A model generated the notes under the pieces. The model had not been told where the DNA came from, did not search any database, and was given only the letters and a program-made list of their open reading frames with translations. Of a DNA stretch of 64,000 nt, positions 7,766 to 16,424 are shown piece after piece. Origin of the DNA: Natronosalvus hydrolyticus (GTDB lineage Archaea; Halobacteriota; Halobacteria; Halobacteriales; Natrialbaceae). The first letter of the stretch is position 1; the number at the start of each line of letters is the position of its first letter. The DNA lies in NCBI GenBank assembly GCA_025517525.1, contig JAOPJZ010000004.1, positions 62,001-126,000 of the forward strand, in the 5' to 3' direction. The position numbers and the translations under genes are program-made.

Positions 7766-9262
7766 TTACAGATACCCGAGACTCGCCAACCGATCTTTCG
7801 TTCCCGCCCGCATCTCCTGCTCGGGTGCTGCTCGCTCGAGCGTCTCGAACGGGCCGAAATGCGACTGGAGTCGCCGCCGGAGGGTGCGTACCCGTCCGGG
7901 TTCGTCCTCGCTCACGTCGACCAGTTCGTCCGGATCGGTTTCGAGGTCGTGCAATCGCTCGAAGCCGTCGTCGCCGCAGACGTACGCGAAGCGGTCCGTA
8001 CGAATCGTTCGCAACCGACGGTCGTACCGGTAAACGTGCTCGGGCAACGTGCCGAATCGAGCCTCGAGGCGTTCGATTGAGGGCTGTGGGGAGACGTACT
8101 CGGCGAAGACGGCATCCCGACTGGTCCGAGAGTCCCCCTCGAGCATCGACTGGCCCTCCTGTTGGCGGGCGAAGGGTGGATCTGCGATGTCGGCTATCTC
8201 AAGCAGCGTCGTTGGCAGGTCGAGCAACGAGACGGGGTCTTCCCGTTGACCCCCACCAATAAACGGGCCGCCATAGAAGACCAGCGGAACGTGCAAGACG
8301 GTCCCGTACAGGGTGTACTGGTGGCCGAAAAAGCCGTGATCGCCGATGTTCTCGCCGTGATCGCCACAGACGACGAAGATGGTATCTTCCCAGTGGCCGG
8401 TGACCGACAGCGCCTGACACAGCTCCTGCAGGTATCTGTCGACATAGGCGAGTTCTCCCCGGTACAGTCCCTCGAGCGCCGCGAACGCCATCGGTGAAAG
8501 GTCGTAATCCTCACAATCGTACGCTCGCGGGTCCTGTCGCAGTGCCAGTGCCTCATCGACGCTCCAGTCGGCGGGGAGAAACGCTTCCGCGAAGGCTCGC
8601 GGTGGGTCGTACGGAATGTGTGGCTCGATGTAGTTGCAAAACAGGAAGAACGGCCGATCGTCCTGGCGCTCTAGCCAGTCGGTGAGCCAGGCCGTAGTCC
8701 GGGCGGCCCCGTCGTCGCCCTCCGGTTGCAGGAACTCGCTGTAGCAGACGTTCGCCAGGTTCACCAGCGGGTTGCCCTCGAACAGTCGGTTCCGAGTTGC
8801 GATGAGTTTCTCCCGACGGTCCTCACCACGGACGACCGTCCCCATGTCTACGTCGGACTGGAGATACTGCCAGCCCCGCCGAAGGGTGTCGAAGCCGCGG
8901 TCGAACCCGAACTCCTCGGTGATCCAGGTGTTGTTCGAGACGCCGACCGTGTCGTAGCCGGCGTCACGAAACGCTTCTGCGAGGGTACGAAGACCCGTGT
9001 CGAGAAACGGGTTGCCGCCGTGGGTACCGTGTGTCGCGGTTTCTGTCCCCGTGAACAGCGAGGCGTGAGAGGGAACCGTCCACGGTGCGGTCGCATACGC
9101 GCGCTCGAAAGCGGTTCCCCCGTCGGCCAGCCGACACAGCATGGGCATCGTTTCGGGTGTCACACTCGCTTTGCGAGCCGTATCGAGGACGACGAAGACG
9201 ACGTTCGGCGGTCGTGAGCCGGTAGCGGTACGCGGGGTCGAATCACCCGGCGAGACGGTCAT
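7766..9262 (-). CDS. Sulfatase-like hydrolase with Thr at the nucleophile position
   Basis: A 498-aa member of the same superfamily (NVVFVVLDTARK near residue 20, DHGENIGDHGFFGHQ, C-terminal LETDPDELVDVS). The motif is APWTVPSHASLFTG, so the formylglycine Cys of true sulfatases aligns with Thr62 and the Arg with His66. Thr nucleophiles are known in phosphoethanolamine and glycerophosphate transferases of this superfamily, so a sulfate ester may not be the substrate. The ATG at 9262 is chosen because the 52 codons before it lack domain similarity and overlap the promoter side of truA. Confidence 0.88.
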   Translation of the reverse strand: MTVSPGDSTPRTATGSRPPNVVFVVLDTARKASVTPETMPMLCRLADGGTAFERAYATAPWTVPSHASLFTGTETATHGTHGGNPFLDTGLRTLAEAFRDAGYDTVGVSNNTWITEEFGFDRGFDTLRRGWQYLQSDVDMGTVVRGEDRREKLIATRNRLFEGNPLVNLANVCYSEFLQPEGDDGAARTTAWLTDWLERQDDRPFFLFCNYIEPHIPYDPPRAFAEAFLPADWSVDEALALRQDPRAYDCEDYDLSPMAFAALEGLYRGELAYVDRYLQELCQALSVTGHWEDTIFVVCGDHGENIGDHGFFGHQYTLYGTVLHVPLVFYGGPFIGGGQREDPVSLLDLPTTLLEIADIADPPFARQQEGQSMLEGDSRTSRDAVFAEYVSPQPSIERLEARFGTLPEHVYRYDRRLRTIRTDRFAYVCGDDGFERLHDLETDPDELVDVSEDEPGRVRTLRRRLQSHFGPFETLERAAPEQEMRAGTKDRLASLGYL

Positions 9263-9428
9263 ACCCCACCTGCAGTACACACCGATAAGACCGTCAGCCC
9301 GGCGTATGCAGGCCCCAGATGGGGTCGAACTCGAGGACGGCCAACGACGGCTGTCACGCCGTTCACCACCATCCCCTTGATACCCTGCTACCGACGGGTC
9401 TAATCCGGTTGCACACAAAACACCCCCA

Positions 9429-10301
9429 ATGCGAGCCTATCGCGTCGCCTACGATGGGACTGACTACGCCGGCTTTCAGCGCCAACCCAATGTCGACACC
9501 ATCGAGGACGCTATCTTCGATGCGCTCCGGGCGCTCGAGGTCCTCGAGCCCGGCGAGCGGAAACCACCGAGCTACGCGGCCGCCGGACGCACCGACGCTG
9601 GCGTCTCCGCCGTGGCACAGACGGTCGCATTCGAGGCTCCGAACTGGCTCACGCCTCGAGCCCTGAACTCACGGCTGCCGGCCAACGTGCGAGCCTGGGC
9701 CAGTACGGAAGTTCCCAAGGACTTTCACGCGACCCATCACGCGACTCGACGGGTCTACACCTACCACCTGTATGCGCCTCGAGACGGCGGGTTCGTCCCC
9801 GGTACCGAGCCCGAACAGCACACCGAAAGCGACCACGAACCCTTCGACGACGGCCGGTTTCGAGTCGCGCTCGAGACGCTCTCCGGCCCACACGATTTCG
9901 CGAATCTGACGCCCGACGATGACGGCACCGAACGCGCCCCGACCCTCGAGGCAACCCGCGATGGCCCGTTTCTCGTCGTCACGGTCAGTTCCGGCGGCTT
10001 CGCCCGCGAACTCGTGCGGCAACTGATCGCCGTCGCCCGAGACGTCGCCATCGGCGTCCTGTCGTACGAGGGTCTCGAGCGAGCGCTCGACCCCGAGCCA
10101 CTGCCCGGTCACGAGGGGATCGCCCCGGCACCACCCGAACCGCTGGTCCTCTCTGCCGTCGAATACGGCGATCACGACCTCGATTTCATCCTCGACGAAC
10201 GAGCCGCGACCGACGCCAGAGCGACGCTCGAGCGGCGACGAATCGAGCGACTGGTCGGCGCTCGAGTGGCTGGCGATATTCGAGATGGAATAGGCGAGTA
10301 A
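9429..10301 (+). CDS. truA: tRNA pseudouridine synthase A
   Basis: A 290-aa TruA-family enzyme that modifies uridines in the anticodon stem-loop (positions 38-40). The opening MRAYRVAYDGTDYAGFQRQP and the catalytic Asp in AAGRTDAGVSAVAQ (near residue 60) are classical. GGFARELVRQLI matches the conserved C-terminal block. Length is normal. It is divergent from the Thr-type sulfatase. Confidence 0.95.
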   Translation: MRAYRVAYDGTDYAGFQRQPNVDTIEDAIFDALRALEVLEPGERKPPSYAAAGRTDAGVSAVAQTVAFEAPNWLTPRALNSRLPANVRAWASTEVPKDFHATHHATRRVYTYHLYAPRDGGFVPGTEPEQHTESDHEPFDDGRFRVALETLSGPHDFANLTPDDDGTERAPTLEATRDGPFLVVTVSSGGFARELVRQLIAVARDVAIGVLSYEGLERALDPEPLPGHEGIAPAPPEPLVLSAVEYGDHDLDFILDERAATDARATLERRRIERLVGARVAGDIRDGIGE

Positions 10302-10372
10302 CAGCGCACCGGCGGACGAGAGAGTCACGAACCGATACCAGTATTTAAGCGGTCGGCCTTTCCATCTCGAGT

Positions 10373-10615
10373 ATGGACATCTCGCCCGAGGAGTACGGTG
10401 CCTACTGGCAGTCGTCGCTCCGTATCGCCGCCGGCGTGCTCGTTATCGGCTTCGGCGATTGGTTCGGCTCGTTTTTCTTCGAACAGTCGGCGCTTGGAGC
10501 CGTCGGGCTCGGCCTCGTCATCTACGTCGGCCTGATCGTCGTCGGCTGTTTTCTCATCACCCTCGGTGGCGCTCGAGCCGTCAGGACGGCTGTCGGTGCA
10601 GAGAAGCGTCGGTAA
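10373..10615 (+). CDS. Small two-helix membrane protein
   Basis: An 80-aa protein with two predicted membrane helices (SLRIAAGVLVIGFGDWF and GAVGLGLVIYVGLIVVGCFLI) and a short basic C-terminus. I do not recognise a family. The AT-rich stretch just before the ATG (GTATTTAAGC near 10341) could be its TATA box. It converges with the potassium channel gene 22 bp away. Confidence 0.7.
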   Translation: MDISPEEYGAYWQSSLRIAAGVLVIGFGDWFGSFFFEQSALGAVGLGLVIYVGLIVVGCFLITLGGARAVRTAVGAEKRR

Positions 10616-10637
10616 GCGGGCCCGTCTGGACCGAGAA

Positions 10638-11822
10638 TCAGTTTTCCTGCTCGAGGATTCGATCGATCAGCGCCGAATCGTCGCCCCCCATCGCCGACCT
10701 GACGAGTAAACTTCCGCCGATTACGGCCGGGCTCAGGACGGCATCCGCGCCGGCGCGCTCGAGTTTTTTCTGGTTTTCCCGGTCGGTAACGGCGGTGACG
10801 ATTCGAACCTCGGGGGCGAGTTCGCGGGCGGTCAACACCGCCAGCGCGTCTTCAGCGTCGTTGTTCGTCGCGACGACGACCGCGTTCGCCCGCTCGATGT
10901 GGGCTCGCTCGAGCGGGGCTTCGTCGCTCGGGTTGCCGACGATGGTCGTAATCCCGCGCTCGTTCAGGTCGGCTGCGACGTCGCGTTTTTTCGTGATGAC
11001 CGCGAACGGCATGTCGCTGCGGCCCAGTTCGTCGATGATCGGTTCGGTCAACTCGCCATAACCGAGGACGAGGACGTGATTTTCGAGGAGTTCTAACTGT
11101 GAGTCTGTCATTTTTCCGAGTGTCTTTGTAATTCTGGCCTGAATCGCCGGCCCGACCAGTGCCCCGATGGCGATACCGAAACTCGCCACGCCCAACACGA
11201 CGACAGACATCGTAAACAGCTGTGCCTGGGGCGACGTGGGGCCGATATCGCCGTACCCGACGGTACTCGAGGTGACGAGGGTGAAATAAAACGCGTCCAG
11301 AATGTGGTCGATACCGTCGAAATCCTCCTGGAGGGCGAACGCCCCGAAAGTGCCGTAGGCCTGGACGCCGACGAGGGCACCCCCGGCAGCCAGTTGGGTC
11401 GTCGACAGCTGTACCGATCGAGTGAAATGCCGGCGAGTGATGAGCAGCGTCGGCAGCGAAATCAGCGAGAGGACGACGAGCGGAATCGAGTACGGACTCG
11501 CCTGTAACAACCCCTGAATCGCTGTCACCGGCATCAGGATAACGGTTGCATACCAGCCCGCACGGAGTCCCCGGCGCAGGGCCAGCGCGCTGGCGAGCAT
11601 GAGAAAGCCCGTGAGTGCTCCCGTGAAGCCGACCGTCTGCGAGACGACTTCGGGAACGTATCCGACGAACGGGCCGAAATCGGCGTATGGCTGTTCGATA
11701 TTGACGACACCCGTCGCAACCGACAGCAACGCGACGGTGAGCGAGAGCGCAACCGCTGCCCGCGTCGTCACCACCCACTGCCAGTTTTCGGGCAGTCGCT
11801 CGACCAGTCGTTCGCCGACCAT
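10638..11822 (-). CDS. Potassium channel with cytoplasmic RCK (TrkA-N) domain
   Basis: A 394-aa protein. The N-terminal half holds about five to six hydrophobic segments, the last pair flanking the selectivity filter SSTVGYGDIGP. The C-terminal half is a Rossmann-type RCK domain beginning ENHVLVLGYGELTEPIIDEL, followed by VVVATNNDAEDALAVLTAREL. This is the layout of ligand-gated prokaryotic K+ channels. No TrkA-C domain is visible, the protein ending soon after the RCK fold. The ATG at 11822 is chosen. The earlier in-frame ATG at 11984 would overlap samp1. Confidence 0.9.
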   Translation of the reverse strand: MVGERLVERLPENWQWVVTTRAAVALSLTVALLSVATGVVNIEQPYADFGPFVGYVPEVVSQTVGFTGALTGFLMLASALALRRGLRAGWYATVILMPVTAIQGLLQASPYSIPLVVLSLISLPTLLITRRHFTRSVQLSTTQLAAGGALVGVQAYGTFGAFALQEDFDGIDHILDAFYFTLVTSSTVGYGDIGPTSPQAQLFTMSVVVLGVASFGIAIGALVGPAIQARITKTLGKMTDSQLELLENHVLVLGYGELTEPIIDELGRSDMPFAVITKKRDVAADLNERGITTIVGNPSDEAPLERAHIERANAVVVATNNDAEDALAVLTARELAPEVRIVTAVTDRENQKKLERAGADAVLSPAVIGGSLLVRSAMGGDDSALIDRILEQEN

Positions 11823-11930
11823 ACCCGGACAGTCGGAACCGAGCGAGTAAACCCCAACGGTTCGCCCGAAAGATGCGAATAGAACGGATCGAGCGGTAGC
11901 TACTTGGCTTCGGGGACGATATCGCCGACC

Positions 11931-12227
11931 ATGACAACGGCGACCGCAATCGAGTGGAAACTGTTCGCCGACCTGGCCGAACACGCCGGCACGCGAACGG
12001 TCACGCTCGAGATCGATCCCGAAACCGACACCGTGGGTGACGCGCTCGATGCGCTGCTCGAGGACCAGCCGGATCTGGCCGAGCGCGTTCTCGACGGTGG
12101 CGAACTGCGCTCACAGATCAACGTGCTTCGAAACGGAGCCGACGTCCGCAGTCAGGAAGACGGCCTCGAGACGCAACTCGAAGATGGTGACGAACTCGCG
12201 TTGTTCCCGCCAGTCAGCGGCGGATAA
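11931..12227 (+). CDS. samp1: Ubiquitin-like small modifier protein SAMP1 / MoaD-like
   Basis: A 98-aa beta-grasp protein (EWKLFADLAEHAGTRTV ... ELALFPPVSGG) ending in the diglycine tail needed for adenylation by a UbaA-type E1. In haloarchaea SAMP1 both modifies proteins covalently and supplies sulfur for molybdopterin. The closing LFPPVSGG is characteristic. The ATG at 11931 begins the domain closely. An in-frame GTG/ATG at 11904 would add nine unrelated residues. Divergent from the channel gene with a 108-bp shared promoter region. Confidence 0.92.
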   Translation: MTTATAIEWKLFADLAEHAGTRTVTLEIDPETDTVGDALDALLEDQPDLAERVLDGGELRSQINVLRNGADVRSQEDGLETQLEDGDELALFPPVSGG

Positions 12228-12239
12228 GAAAAGAGACAC

Positions 12240-12374
12240 TCAGAACGCCAGATACAACAACACACGCAGCGCGGCCCCAAGTACGAGGATAGCGATCAGG
12301 ATGATCGTCGTCAGAACGACGATCGGGGGCAGTTTCTCTTTCTCGAAAGTGAACAGCTGGTCGCCGATGGACAT
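12240..12374 (-). CDS. 44-aa single-span membrane protein
   Basis: A short ORF starting ATG at 12374: MSIGDQLFTFEKEKLPP, followed by a hydrophobic stretch (IVVLTTIILIAILVLGAA) and ending YLAF. The charged amphipathic head and single helix look like a genuine small membrane protein. The stop codon lies 13 nt beyond the convergent samp1 stop. No function can be assigned. Confidence 0.65.
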   Translation of the reverse strand: MSIGDQLFTFEKEKLPPIVVLTTIILIAILVLGAALRVLLYLAF

Positions 12375-12398
12375 ACTCGAGGGTCCGGCCCTCGAGAG

Positions 12399-13409
12399 TT
12401 AATCCTTTCGTCGTGGCGCTGGCCCGCCGCTCGTGAGGTCGATACCGAGCACGAAATCCGGATGTTCGGAGATGTGACCGGCCGCAAGCGAGGCGTCACT
12501 GATCCATCGGACCGTCTCCGGAATCAGGACGCGGGTCCGGTCGGCCTCGAGGGACGCCGCATCACGAGCAATCGCGCCGAACAGCGACCGGGCGGCATCG
12601 GTGTCCGCCCAGGCGCTGACGCCGTACTCGACCCACAGTTCGTCCTCGCCGTCGTCGGTCTCGCGCTCGTAGGTCCGGTTTCGGTAGCTCATGCCGGCCA
12701 CTCCGTCGGGCCGATCGACGGCGAACACCATCGACTCATCGTCGAGTCTCTGGAGATCGGCTCGAGTGAGTTCGCGAAGCGCCCAGGACTCGTCCGGGTC
12801 GAGCGCCAGCCCGCGGAGGTGTTCGCGAGCCTCGCTCGTGGTCCAGTAGCGCCAGGCACGGGCGGCATTTCCCGTCGTGGCGACCGAATCCGGACTCGAG
12901 GCGTCGGCGTCGGGCACCGGATGGGCCCACCGGAACTCCGTACTCGGACCGTAGCCGGCCGACCGCGACGCTCCGAGAGCGGCGGCGTTCCACGAGAATA
13001 TCATCAGTCGACCGACGGTCGCCCCCTGCTCGCGAGCCCAGTCGAAACAGGACTCGTTGAGCCGGCGGCTCAGTCCCTGCCGCCGATACTCGTTACCGAC
13101 GCGCATCCCCTGGAACCACGCCTCGTCCGCCGAAAGCATAACCGCCTGCACGATACCGGCGACCTCGTCGCCAGCGTCGGCCAGAAAGGTCCGTTTGTGG
13201 TCGTCGTCGGGGCCCTCGATCCAGTCGGGATAGACGCGCTGGAGGTAGTCACCACCGCGGTCGGTCCAGATCCCGCTGGTCAGCTCCCTGACGCCCGGCT
13301 CGTCCTCGAGCGTTGCCTGCCGGATGTCGATTTCGTCGGCGGACGGAGCTTCGTACGTACCGTTTGTGGAGTGCTGGTTCGCCACGGAAATCACCGACCG
13401 GCGGTCCAC
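12399..13409 (-). CDS. GNAT-family N-acetyltransferase
   Basis: A 336-aa protein. The GNAT fold is visible in residues about 27-180: IRQATLEDEPGVREL, the acetyl-CoA-binding EYRRQGLSRRLNESCFDWA and the following SRSAGYG. The second half is a further domain present in larger haloarchaeal GNAT proteins, whose target I cannot name. It overlaps the end of gatD by 19 nt, so the two are probably cotranscribed. The start is uncertain because several in-frame codons are possible before the conserved block. Confidence 0.82.
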   Translation of the reverse strand: MDRRSVISVANQHSTNGTYEAPSADEIDIRQATLEDEPGVRELTSGIWTDRGGDYLQRVYPDWIEGPDDDHKRTFLADAGDEVAGIVQAVMLSADEAWFQGMRVGNEYRRQGLSRRLNESCFDWAREQGATVGRLMIFSWNAAALGASRSAGYGPSTEFRWAHPVPDADASSPDSVATTGNAARAWRYWTTSEAREHLRGLALDPDESWALRELTRADLQRLDDESMVFAVDRPDGVAGMSYRNRTYERETDDGEDELWVEYGVSAWADTDAARSLFGAIARDAASLEADRTRVLIPETVRWISDASLAAGHISEHPDFVLGIDLTSGGPAPRRKD

Positions 13410-14656
13410 GGCACGGACCGTTCTTGAATCTCACCAGCCAGCGACGTTCGAATCGCTTCCTCGGTATCGTCGGCGTTAGCGAGCGCCCACATCAGCTTGA
13501 CTTTCGCCGTCCCGGGAAGCATGTCCTCACCCTCGATGACGCCGGCCTCGAGCAGGTCGCGTCCGGTGTCGTACACACGGTCACAGACCCGGCCCTCGAG
13601 ACACTGACTGGTCATGACGACCGTCGTGCCATCGTGGATCAGCGACTCGATTTTCGGGATCAGATCGGTGTGGACGTGGCCGAGTCCCGTTCCCTCGATG
13701 ATGAGTCCGGCCGACCCCTCGACGACGTCGAGAAACGCCGGGTCCATTCCTGGGGTGAACTTGAGCAGTTCCACGTCCTCCTCGAGTCCGTCGGTGACGG
13801 CGAGGTCGGCCGCGCCCCGCTCGCGGTACTCGCCGTGGAAGGTGACCGCCTCGTCGTCGTAGTCGACCGTGCCAAGCGGCTGGGCACCGACGGTCTCGAA
13901 CGCATCCCGTCGCGAGGTGTGGTTCTTGCGAACGCGTGTACCGCAATGGAGGGCACACGTGGTGTCGCTCTCGGTTGCGTGCATACAGACCAGCACCTCC
14001 GCACAGTCGCTTTTGGCCGCTTCGACGGCAGAAACCGCGTTCATCACGTTGTCCGAAGACGGGCGATCCGCCGAGCGCTGGCTCCCCGTGAACACGATGG
14101 GGACCGGCGTCTCGAGCATGAACGCCAGCGCCGACGCCGAGTACTGCATCGTGTCGGTGCCGTGCATGACGACGACGCCGTCGGCACCGGCTTCGATCTC
14201 TTCGGCGACGGCTCGAGCGAGGTCCTGCCAGATGGACGGCTCCATGTTTTCGGATAGAATGTTCGCGACGACCCGGCCACGATAGTTCGCCCGACCCGCG
14301 AGGTCCGGCACCGCACGCAGCACGTCTTCGGCGTCGAACTGGGCCGTCACCGCACCCGTTCGGTAGTCGACCGTCGACGCGATGGTACCACCGGTCGAGA
14401 TGAGTGAAATCGTGGGCAGCGAGTCGTCGAATTCGACCTCGGAGGCGCTGTCTTCGGCCTGGGCCGTTTCCACGTCGTAGACGTCCGTCTCGAGCACCTC
14501 GAGGGTAGCTGGCTCGCGGTCGATACCGACGTTGTAGCCGCCCTCGAGTTTGATAACGAGCTGGCGCTCCGTACTCGAGGGGAGCAACACGCCTTCGTAG
14601 GTCCGATCCGCGCGCTCGACGCGGACGCGGTCACCTGGGGCTGGGGTCTGTGTCAT
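13391..14656 (-). CDS. gatD: Glu-tRNA(Gln) amidotransferase subunit D
   Basis: A 421-aa protein with an N-terminal barrel (GDRVRVERADRTYEGVLLP) that is specific to archaeal GatD, followed by an asparaginase domain (LISTGGTIASTVDYRTGAV and VVVMHGTDTMQYSASAL with the catalytic Thr/Asp/Thr residues). GatDE converts Glu-tRNA(Gln) to Gln-tRNA(Gln), GatD producing ammonia. The N-terminal domain argues against a simple L-asparaginase. gatE is not in the window. Confidence 0.94.
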   Translation of the reverse strand: MTQTPAPGDRVRVERADRTYEGVLLPSSTERQLVIKLEGGYNVGIDREPATLEVLETDVYDVETAQAEDSASEVEFDDSLPTISLISTGGTIASTVDYRTGAVTAQFDAEDVLRAVPDLAGRANYRGRVVANILSENMEPSIWQDLARAVAEEIEAGADGVVVMHGTDTMQYSASALAFMLETPVPIVFTGSQRSADRPSSDNVMNAVSAVEAAKSDCAEVLVCMHATESDTTCALHCGTRVRKNHTSRRDAFETVGAQPLGTVDYDDEAVTFHGEYRERGAADLAVTDGLEEDVELLKFTPGMDPAFLDVVEGSAGLIIEGTGLGHVHTDLIPKIESLIHDGTTVVMTSQCLEGRVCDRVYDTGRDLLEAGVIEGEDMLPGTAKVKLMWALANADDTEEAIRTSLAGEIQERSVPWTAGR

Positions 14657-14774
14657 GGCGGTGAGTTGCGTGCCGGCAGACTTGAAAGCACGCTTTCATC
14701 GCCGTGGACTGACCTCGGAATGCCGGTACGAGCGTCACTCACCGTCCTCGAGAGTCTGCATACTGGTGAACCGC

Positions 14775-14793
14775 CTCGGGGTCGATCCCCGAG
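14775..14793. repeat. Hairpin resembling an IS200/IS605-type end (solo)
   Basis: CTCGGGG TCGAT CCCCGAG, a perfect 7-bp stem, followed by ACTTCTTCCCGTGG. The element end at 15118 shows a hairpin followed by CTTCCCGTG, so this looks like a second, solo end in the same orientation. Confidence 0.4.
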
Positions 14794-15117
14794 ACTTCTT
14801 CCCGTGGTTTAATCGGACACTCCCAACTGACCATCGGCTGGGTGGCCTCGAACGGTCGGTTGGGTCACAGCCGGGCTGTCCACAAGCCCCGATACCTGCC
14901 GTTGTCGTCCGAAAATCTTCAATTCTCGAACGACACGCGCCGAACAATATTGTACGAACAGCCAAGAGCATCACAGCACGGAAGATGTGGGAGCAGCATA
15001 AATTGTTCTTGGAGGCCAATTTGTGGAGGCACTGGCTGTATCGGTACGATACTCCAGTACTTTTCATTACTATGGTTAAAACAACGGCGCTGTTGAAACC
15101 CTTACTCGGTGGTGACA

Positions 15118-15137
15118 TCCTCCCCGTCGTAAACGAC
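15118..15137 (-). ncRNA. Predicted 3' end hairpin of the TnpB guide (omega) RNA
   Basis: TnpB nucleases use an RNA made from the 3' part of their own gene and the transposon end. The strong hairpin directly downstream of the tnpB stop, on the same strand, is where that RNA should end. The guide would be read from the DNA just outside the element on this side. This is inferred from the family and no RNA was seen. Confidence 0.4.
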
Positions 15138-15173
15138 GGGGCTTCCCGTGCCGCAGGTGGGATATTTGCCGGT

Positions 15174-16424
15174 CTACGACACGACCTGTTCTCTCGTACG
15201 AAAGGTCCCGCTCTCGCGGTTGAACAGGTGTACCGATGGCTGTGCCACACAGCCGTTACTCCTATCCTCACCGTGAGGACTCGGAGTTATCTTCTGACGC
15301 ATATTCTCCGCCCCGTTACAATCCGCGTTCCCGACCAACTCGCACGACGAGCAGACGTACAGGCCGCGTTCGACACGGTTCGACTTCGTATCGTCCCCAC
15401 ACCGTGAACACGTTTTCGACGTGTCCCACTCGTTCTCTTTCAGCACCTCGACGCCACGGATCTTGCCTTTGTAGTTGAGGTACTGGAAGATACGGTCGAA
15501 CGCCCACGTGTGCAACTTCTTGTTGCCGGTCTTGCCCCAATCAGACTCTCGCACGTCTTCGGGCCAGCTCACCGCGAGCGTGCCAACACCCCGCTCAACA
15601 CACTCCGTGATGATAGCGTCTGTGAGTGTGTGGTAGAAGTGCGTCTCGCGGTCTGCGAGTTTTCGACGTGCCCACATCGACTTCTCCGATGGGCCGTTCT
15701 CACCCTCAGTGTCGTACTCGGCTTGCGTGAAGTAGTGCTTGTCTTCTTTGAGCGAGTTACCGGGGTAGAGAACGTATTCGTCGGGGAAGGCGACCGTGGC
15801 GATGTTCTTGATACCAAGGTCAATTCCAGCCACGCCGTCGCCTGCGGAGTCGTTGGTTTCGAGTTCGACTTTGCAGACGAAGTGCAACTCCCACTCGTCA
15901 CCGTTCCAGACGGCGCGAACGTTCTGCACTTGGTTGACTTCTGAAAGGTCAACGTCCGGTCGAGTCTGGTACTCACAGAGCAGGAAGTCCGACCAATACT
16001 CCTTGAGGTTCGAACCTTTGCTAAGTCGGACGCGGTTGTTATCGGGGTCGTGCTTGAATCCGTCTTCTTTGAACGTGACCGTACTCTTGGGTCGTTTGTC
16101 GCCGCGTTTTCGGTAGCCGGGTGGATTCGGTTCGTCAAACTTGTGTCGCAGGTCGAACCACGACTGGAAAGCGTCGGAAAGTTCTTCAATGACTTTCTGA
16201 CTGGATTGTGCGTTCAAGTCTTTCCAGCACGACTGGTTCTTCATATACGATTTCAGCACGCCTTCATTGGGGATTTTACCGATTGCATCCCAGATGCGGT
16301 CGGCTGTCCATCGTGCAACGTTCCAGAGTTTCGAGGCAGAATCACCGAGCGAGTCGAGGCCATCGCAGACCTGCCGGTGGTTCTGGATGGAACCAACGTA
16401 CGTCCGAGTGGCCTGAATCGCCAT
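15174..16424 (-). CDS. tnpB: RNA-guided endonuclease TnpB (IS200/IS605 OrfB)
   Basis: A 416-aa protein, full length for the family. The RuvC-type residues are present: Asp202 in GIDLGIKN, Glu289 in SWPEDVRES and Asp368 in NADCNGAENM. The zinc finger is intact (CSRCGDD near 339-342 and CSSCE near 358-361). TnpB cuts the donor joint in an RNA-guided manner, which promotes retention of the element. Nothing indicates decay. Codon use lacks the CTCGAG bias of neighbouring chromosomal genes, in keeping with recent transfer. Confidence 0.93.
   Translation of the reverse strand: MAIQATRTYVGSIQNHRQVCDGLDSLGDSASKLWNVARWTADRIWDAIGKIPNEGVLKSYMKNQSCWKDLNAQSSQKVIEELSDAFQSWFDLRHKFDEPNPPGYRKRGDKRPKSTVTFKEDGFKHDPDNNRVRLSKGSNLKEYWSDFLLCEYQTRPDVDLSEVNQVQNVRAVWNGDEWELHFVCKVELETNDSAGDGVAGIDLGIKNIATVAFPDEYVLYPGNSLKEDKHYFTQAEYDTEGENGPSEKSMWARRKLADRETHFYHTLTDAIITECVERGVGTLAVSWPEDVRESDWGKTGNKKLHTWAFDRIFQYLNYKGKIRGVEVLKENEWDTSKTCSRCGDDTKSNRVERGLYVCSSCELVGNADCNGAENMRQKITPSPHGEDRSNGCVAQPSVHLFNRESGTFRTREQVVS

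Larger units (their letters stand above)
14657..15173. other. Gene-free stretch before the TnpB element
   Basis: No credible gene. It contains the solo hairpin at 14775-14793 and the downstream end of the tnpB element (hairpin at 15118-15137). CTCGAG stops occurring at about 14749, which I take as the left side of a foreign island. The 300 bp between the two hairpins are AT-richer than the surroundings and may be a degraded insertion. Confidence 0.5.
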
